A stretch of 64,000 nt of DNA, from contig WHUX01000154.1 in the NCBI GenBank assembly GCA_015179025.1, positions 1-64,000 on the forward strand, given 5' to 3'. Of the stretch, positions 59,359 to 64,000 are shown piece after piece. The position numbers were made by a program, and so were the translations under genes. The DNA is from Terfezia claveryi. Lineage: Eukaryota; Ascomycota; Pezizomycetes; Pezizales; Pezizaceae. How positions within the stretch are numbered: the first letter of the stretch is position 1; the number at the start of each line of letters is the position of its first letter. Under the pieces are notes generated by a model. The model searched no databases. It was not told the origin of the DNA and worked only from the letters and a program-made list of their open reading frames with translations.

Positions 59359-61648
59359 CTAACAATTCCCATCCGGACCAGGCGCCCAGTCCCTGCGGAC
59401 CCACTGGACGATGACATCCGTCAACGTCACGTCCTCCCTTGCCCCTTTATTATCGTCCAAGTCGATTTTATACGGCTTACTCACTGCGGGGACAGTACAC
59501 CCGAGGGCGTGTAGCGCGGCGAGGACGTACGACTCGATGAAGTCCAGGAAGACGACGTCCACGGGGGTATGAGAAGCCCCCGGAGAGTGGGGGGGAAAGG
59601 AGTGGTTTGCGAGGATGGCGTGTGGGAGGGGGTGGCTGAGGATGGGTGTGTGTGGAGTATCGTCGCCGGGGGAGCAGGGTTGGTTGGCGGTGGGAGGGCA
59701 GGGGTAAAGGTCGTCGTGGGTGGTGTAGCCTGGTGGTGGTAGTGGGGTAAGGAATTGAGGACGGGAGTGGATTTCATGATATTGGTGGGGGGTTTTGAGA
59801 GGGAGTTGGGGGAAGTGAGGGTGGTGAAGGTGGTTGTTGTTGGATTTGGATTTGGATTTGAATTTGGATTGTACACCAAAATGTTTCCTTCTCAGTACCT
59901 CATAGTAATCTTCCAACGGGCCCAGTGGTATTTGTGGACCCAACACACTTGCTAGTACCCCTCTTCCCTCCTCCTCGACCCACGGACCCCCAACTCTCTC
60001 AACAGCCCTCGCCAGCTTCTCCACAACATCCCCAGGAACACCTTCAATCACCCTCCACTTACTCGTAAACGGGCTCACATTCCACCTCTCATCCTCGCCA
60101 AAGCGTCCCTTGAGCAAATCGAACCTGATACTCCCCGTGTTGATGAGTGCAACTGTGGGTACTCCCCTGCGCATGGGGGAGCGGACTAAGTCCGGGAGAA
60201 TGCGAGTTTGCAGGAGGAAGTAGATGGAGGTTGGGGAGGTGGCGGGAACCCTGGAGAGGTAGTATGAGGAGGGGACGCAGCCGTAGAGGCGGTCAAGGTG
60301 CAGGGTTTGGCGGTGGGATGTGATTGTGCGGGAGAGGTGGAGGCCGGAGCGGGTATCGAAGTCATAGTCATGGTCGTGGTCGTAGTCGGGGTTAGGGGTT
60401 GATGGGGAGCGGGGTTGGTGAGGAAAGGGGAGAGAGCGCGGGCGGGAGTGGTGGGCAAAGGAGAAGCGGTTAAAGTCGATATATGTACGGGAGAATAATA
60501 CTCGTATGTTATTATCTCCCTTGTCCTCGGCGACGGCGGTGGGGATATGCGAAATACTCAACCACCCCACCGTTTCGCAATACCTCCCACTCTCCAGCCC
60601 CGTACCTAAGTCATCATACACGACAAAGTCCCTAATATGCGTATGTCCACCAAAAAACTGCACCGGCATCTCCGCGCCATGCACCTTCCTAATTGCCTCC
60701 AAGATCAACGAAAATTCTGGCGAGAATCGGACAGGTGTATGGCCAATGATGAGGAAGAGGTCTGTATCGTCTCCCGAAATTGCGTCTAGGAACCACTGTT
60801 CTCTGACGACGCTGGCCACGGTGTGCACGACCGTGTTGTTTGCATTGAGGTTGAAGTCGAAGAGGAAGGCGAAGGCGGTGATGCGCGTTTTTGTGTTTTT
60901 GGTGGTGAATTTGCGGAAGCGCACGCCCATGGGGACGAAGGTGTTGGTAAGGGGGGAGTATATGTCCACGTTGGAGACGACGTAGCGGTCCTGAAGGGAG
61001 GAGGGAGTTAATTTAAGTAGCTAGCTGGAGTGAGGATGAGGGGTATAGGAAGGTACCGCGTAGCGAGGCCGGAGAAAGAGATAGTCATTTGCAGAGCTGG
61101 CTTCTTTGTATAGCTCGTGATTCCCAATGGTGACGACGTCCATGTCCACGGCGGAGAAGATCTCGCGGACGTATTTGCCCTTGGGGTCACTGGCGTCGCT
61201 TAACCCGCTCCCTGCCACCACAATATTCAGCATCTCATCGACCCAGTATGGAGCGAGCAATGGGGAGGGTGTAAGTAATATGTACTGTATGAATCATACC
61301 TTCTATCCGATCCCCCGTATCCACAACAAGCAAATCCACGCCCTGCCTATCTGCCAACTCGCGCATACGCACGGTGAAGGAGTAGTAGTCGCCCCAGTCG
61401 GCCGAGTATTGCGGTTCTTGGAGGTGCCCAGAGTGCCAGCCGTGCGTGTCCTGTTCCATGCATCCATCGGGGCATACGTCAGTTTCGTCCTTCCTCTGGC
61501 ACTGGGGTTTTGGAGAACGTACGGACGTGTGCAGGAAGTTGAGTTTGCCCCATGTTAGCTCTCGGAGGTTGGCGGGAACAGCAGGGGGGGCGGATGGTTG
61601 GATAGCAAGCACGAGGGGGAGGAGAGGGAGGAGGGGGAGGGACCGCAT
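59359..61648 (-). CDS. Secreted calcineurin-like phosphoesterase / 5'-nucleotidase family protein (YHR202W-like)
   Basis: Four exons (61648-61523, 61450-61300, 61211-61057, 60990-59359) with introns of 72, 88 and 66 nt give an unbroken 687-residue protein. ATG 61648 opens a signal peptide (RSLPLLPLLPLVLA). Metallophosphatase motifs are complete: SDTHGW (D43, H45, formed at the first splice junction), VVDTGDRIEG (D86), IGNHE (N123, H124), IIGHTP and GGHTHIRD. The C-terminal 5'-nucleotidase domain follows (INTGSIRFDLLKG, NVSPFTSKW) with a His/Pro/Asn-rich low-complexity insert late in the protein. The splice join restoring the D-x-H motif strongly supports the model. The best match I recall is the yeast vacuolar protein YHR202W. 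The substrate, probably a nucleotide or similar phosphate ester, is not settled. Confidence 0.9.
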
Positions 61649-61944
61649 GGTGTTGTGCGGAGGGGAGGTCTGTTGGACAGCGAGCTCGTACTGAAGGCCC
61701 GGGGAGAGCTGTGAGGCTCTGGGCTTGGCGGGTGGCTTGCGTGCCGGGTGGCTTGCAGCACGTCGGTGGCTTGGTGGGGGCCGTACGGCGGCCTCCTCCT
61801 CCTCCCCTTGCTTATCCATTTTCGAAGCAGCAGCGCAGTGCAGTGCAGTGCAGTGCTTTGCTTCAATTGAATCTGCGATTGGGCAATTGCATACGCATAC
61901 TGAGCCTTCTCTCGTTGCTTGAATCCGCAGTCCCCTTCATCGCA

Positions 61945-62335
61945 ATGGCTGATACCCACTCCCCCTGTCAACTATGGCCATACAGCTCCTCCATCCCCCA
62001 ATAGCTGTATCTCGCTGACACTGAATCCCCCCCCCCTCCCCCCCACAACAGCTCTCCTTTAAAGAGGTGCTCAAAAGCCTCGATATCGACGGCGGTCTCT
62101 TCGTCCCCGAATCCATCCCCTGCCGACCTCAAACTCGTTTACCGCCGGTCCACGCTCACCTTTCAGCAACTCGCCTACGAGATCCTCTCCCTATACATTT
62201 CTCGACGGAGATACCCCCTGCCGACCTCAAAACTCTCATTGAGCGATCTATTCTACCTTCCGTCAACTCGAAATCACCCCCACCGTGCTCCTGTTCAAAA
62301 GAGGGCGCGCTAGGCTTCGCCTTATGCAAGCTGGC
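61945..62335 (+). pseudogene. Threonine synthase 5' relic
   Basis: ATG 61945 (MADTHSPCQLWPYSSS) is followed by an apparent intron with a long C run ending in CAACAG. LSFKEVLKSLDIDGG and LFVPESIP follow, then LTFQQLAYEILSLYIS, EIPPADLKTLIERS and YSTFRQLEITPTVL, alternating between two frames. This is the N-terminal region of threonine synthase, a PLP enzyme making threonine from phosphohomoserine. The PLP-lysine region and everything after it are absent. At least three single-base shifts mark it as dead. The intron-like segment means it is a genomic fragment and not a retrocopy. It lies head-to-head with the phosphoesterase gene, ATGs 296 bp apart. Confidence 0.8.
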
Positions 62336-62572
62336 CGCGGCTAAGAGATGCACAAGAGACAATCCGAAGTTGCCTCCTCTGCTATTAATATTTAGTATAC
62401 CATCCATTTGCCTTAATAAGAGCTGCGACTCTACATGGCATAGATTGGTATTGGGACTTAAAAACCGATGTCGGAATCTCATTCCAAGTATCCTGCTAAT
62501 ATGAGAGCAGTAACTATTAGCTACATTCTATAATAGTGTAGACGAGGTTTCCACATACCTCTGCTTCACTGC

Positions 62573-62870
62573 TTCTAGTCCACCACATCTAGTCCACCAC
62601 GAGTTCGCAGAATATCCAGATACTTCTGATAGAGACGGCGCTTGAGCTCAACCCATACATGCTCAATGGGATTGAGGTCTGGTGAATAGGGGGGATGGTC
62701 TGTAACATGTTTCGAAGAATGCAACAATTTGCTTAGCCATACTCCGTATGAATGGGAGAATTTGTCATGCTAATACTGGATCCAAAATTCCTTCAGCGTA
62801 CATTTCTTCTCAACTTTTGCACCCAATACGCTGCATTTTTTTTCATCTTAAAGGCCTCCTGCCGTGTCTT
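62573..62870 (-). pseudogene. Tc1/mariner-type transposase fragment
   Basis: On the minus strand DHPPYSPDLNPIEHVWVELK and RRLYQKYLDILRTRGGLDVV mark the end of a DDE transposase of the IS630-Tc1-mariner group; the E in NPIEH is the third catalytic residue. Upstream sequence (LSKLLHSSKHVT and scattered pieces to about 62870) is frame-broken and the two catalytic aspartates are not found. It is a dead 3' fragment. Confidence 0.8.
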
Positions 62871-64000
62871 ACCTTGTCGGCTATATTGCCCATATGTACG
62901 GTAGCTCTTATGCAGAAGAGCCGCGCCGAGCCTGCATCTAATCGCGGCCTGTTTTATGCATCCCGGATACGTTCTGAATGGCACTGTATGTCCAGTATAT
63001 ATCCCCCACGGTTCTGCAGGCCTTCCCCAATATATTCTATAGGCCAACTGCCTTCCTAGTGAAAATTACGACCGTCCCGGATATCCAACTCGCACCCACC
63101 CCGCTCGTGCCGGTATATCGCCCATATTCAGTATCCACCGTCCAGAGCATATACGCCTACAACGATGCCCCGCCCACCTACATATATGTTCATCACCGAG
63201 GATTATAGCTTTATGGCCATCGGTAGAAGTATATTTATTATAGTTACAGTATGGTTGTAGCTCGAGGACGTTGAAGTTCGATCATGCCTCTAAGCACCAA
63301 CCATATGTTTATGTTGCCTAATATCGAGTCAAATTCGTAGCCATCTTATACGATAGGCTTCACTAGTGCCCGCACACTCAAGGCCATTGTCAAAATGGAT
63401 CTAGAGTATAATATAGATCTACTGAAGGAATAGGTTTAACTAACTGTTTATGTTAAACTGAGCGTCTGTGCGAGATGAAGGCTCTCACGCTCCTAGCCAA
63501 TTATCTCATGAGTTGGCTGAGAGGTGGTTGCTCGGAGGTTCAAATGTGTTGTTAATGGAACCACGCAAACTAGGGATCTGCAGTTGGAAACCATCACAAA
63601 AAGCAATCACAGCTGGTATACCTGCACCCAATGCAAACCCTGTACATGGATTACGAAACCCTGGAAGGTGCGCTTAGAGTGCAGGAATATTCCCAATTTG
63701 GTGAGTCTATGGACTCCTTCGGCTTCACCTTGTTGCTGTTCCTGATAGGCTCCATGCGGTTTCCTCCTCCCGCATACTGCGGCATCACTCATGAATAGCC
63801 TAGAAGCCCCCATTGTTTCCAATGTGCTGGTTGATATAAAGCTACCGGTATGTCCCAGCCAGCCCCGAAGGTCTCAAGATTCAGCTTGCAACTGCAAAAC
63901 ACCTCCTGCTCTCCGAACGAAATATGTTGAATTATTGTATGTTCGGGCTTTATGCCCTCGGCGCGCTTATATCAAAAGCCTCGGCGGCGTCATATCCGCA
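62871..64000. other. Window edge, nothing firmly recognised
   Basis: Sequence to about 63200 may include more remains of the mariner element. I cannot assign the rest. Confidence 0.35.

Overview
The window looks like a chromosome segment of a filamentous ascomycete with a large, repeat-rich, gene-poor genome. Short GT-AG introns, a Ty3/Gypsy chromovirus, RING and RBR E3 ligases, a fungal-type phospholipase A2, a YHR202W-like phosphoesterase and long empty intergenic stretches all point that way. A truffle-like Pezizomycete would fit; that is inference.

Region 1 (2035-18104) is the most striking part. It is a single DNA transposon-like element of about 16.1 kb. Its related inverted ends begin TG[T/C]TCTCG and contain CCAGACTCTT, and a 9-bp direct repeat (ATTAGATAC) lies exactly outside both ends. 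The left flank of the element carries tandem arrays: a foldback minisatellite, seven near-identical 78-bp units and a 178-bp array. A RecQ-like helicase reads rightward and converges on a leftward gene for a DUF6589-type protein of about 1,044 residues. A 6.1-kb Gypsy chromovirus (11277-17419, 515-bp LTRs, target duplication CAATG) sits inside the DUF6589 gene; taking it out leaves the reading frame continuous. The helicase stops and the LTR differences are all C:G to T:A transitions, as expected from RIP or deamination of methylated cytosine. I infer that DUF6589 may be the transposase and that the two genes formed a mobile unit of about 9.9 kb.

Region 2 (18.1-35 kb) is sparsely coding: a RING-finger protein, a secreted phospholipase A2 with an unclear start, a 931-residue protein with two tandem Zn(II)2Cys6-type clusters, a small secreted protein, and a three-exon RBR E3 ubiquitin ligase with a charged coiled-coil tail.

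Region 3 (37-47 kb) is the gene-dense part: a GH3 beta-glucosidase relic lacking its catalytic middle, a mitochondrial enoyl-CoA hydratase whose frame breaks twice at G runs, an intact YtcJ-like amidohydrolase, a multi-pass membrane protein and a membrane-anchored kinase-like protein.

Region 4 (47-64 kb) is mostly empty. It holds a tRNA-Glu(CUC) with a 26-nt intron beside a TA-flanked MITE, a second MITE, a hypothetical 185-residue protein, a small Cys-rich ORF, a decayed unknown gene, an intact YHR202W-like 5'-nucleotidase family gene, a threonine synthase relic head-to-head with it, and a Tc1/mariner transposase fragment.

Several reading-frame breaks (enoyl-CoA hydratase, phospholipase, pol) are single-base changes in short homopolymers, so base-calling errors must be separated from true decay.
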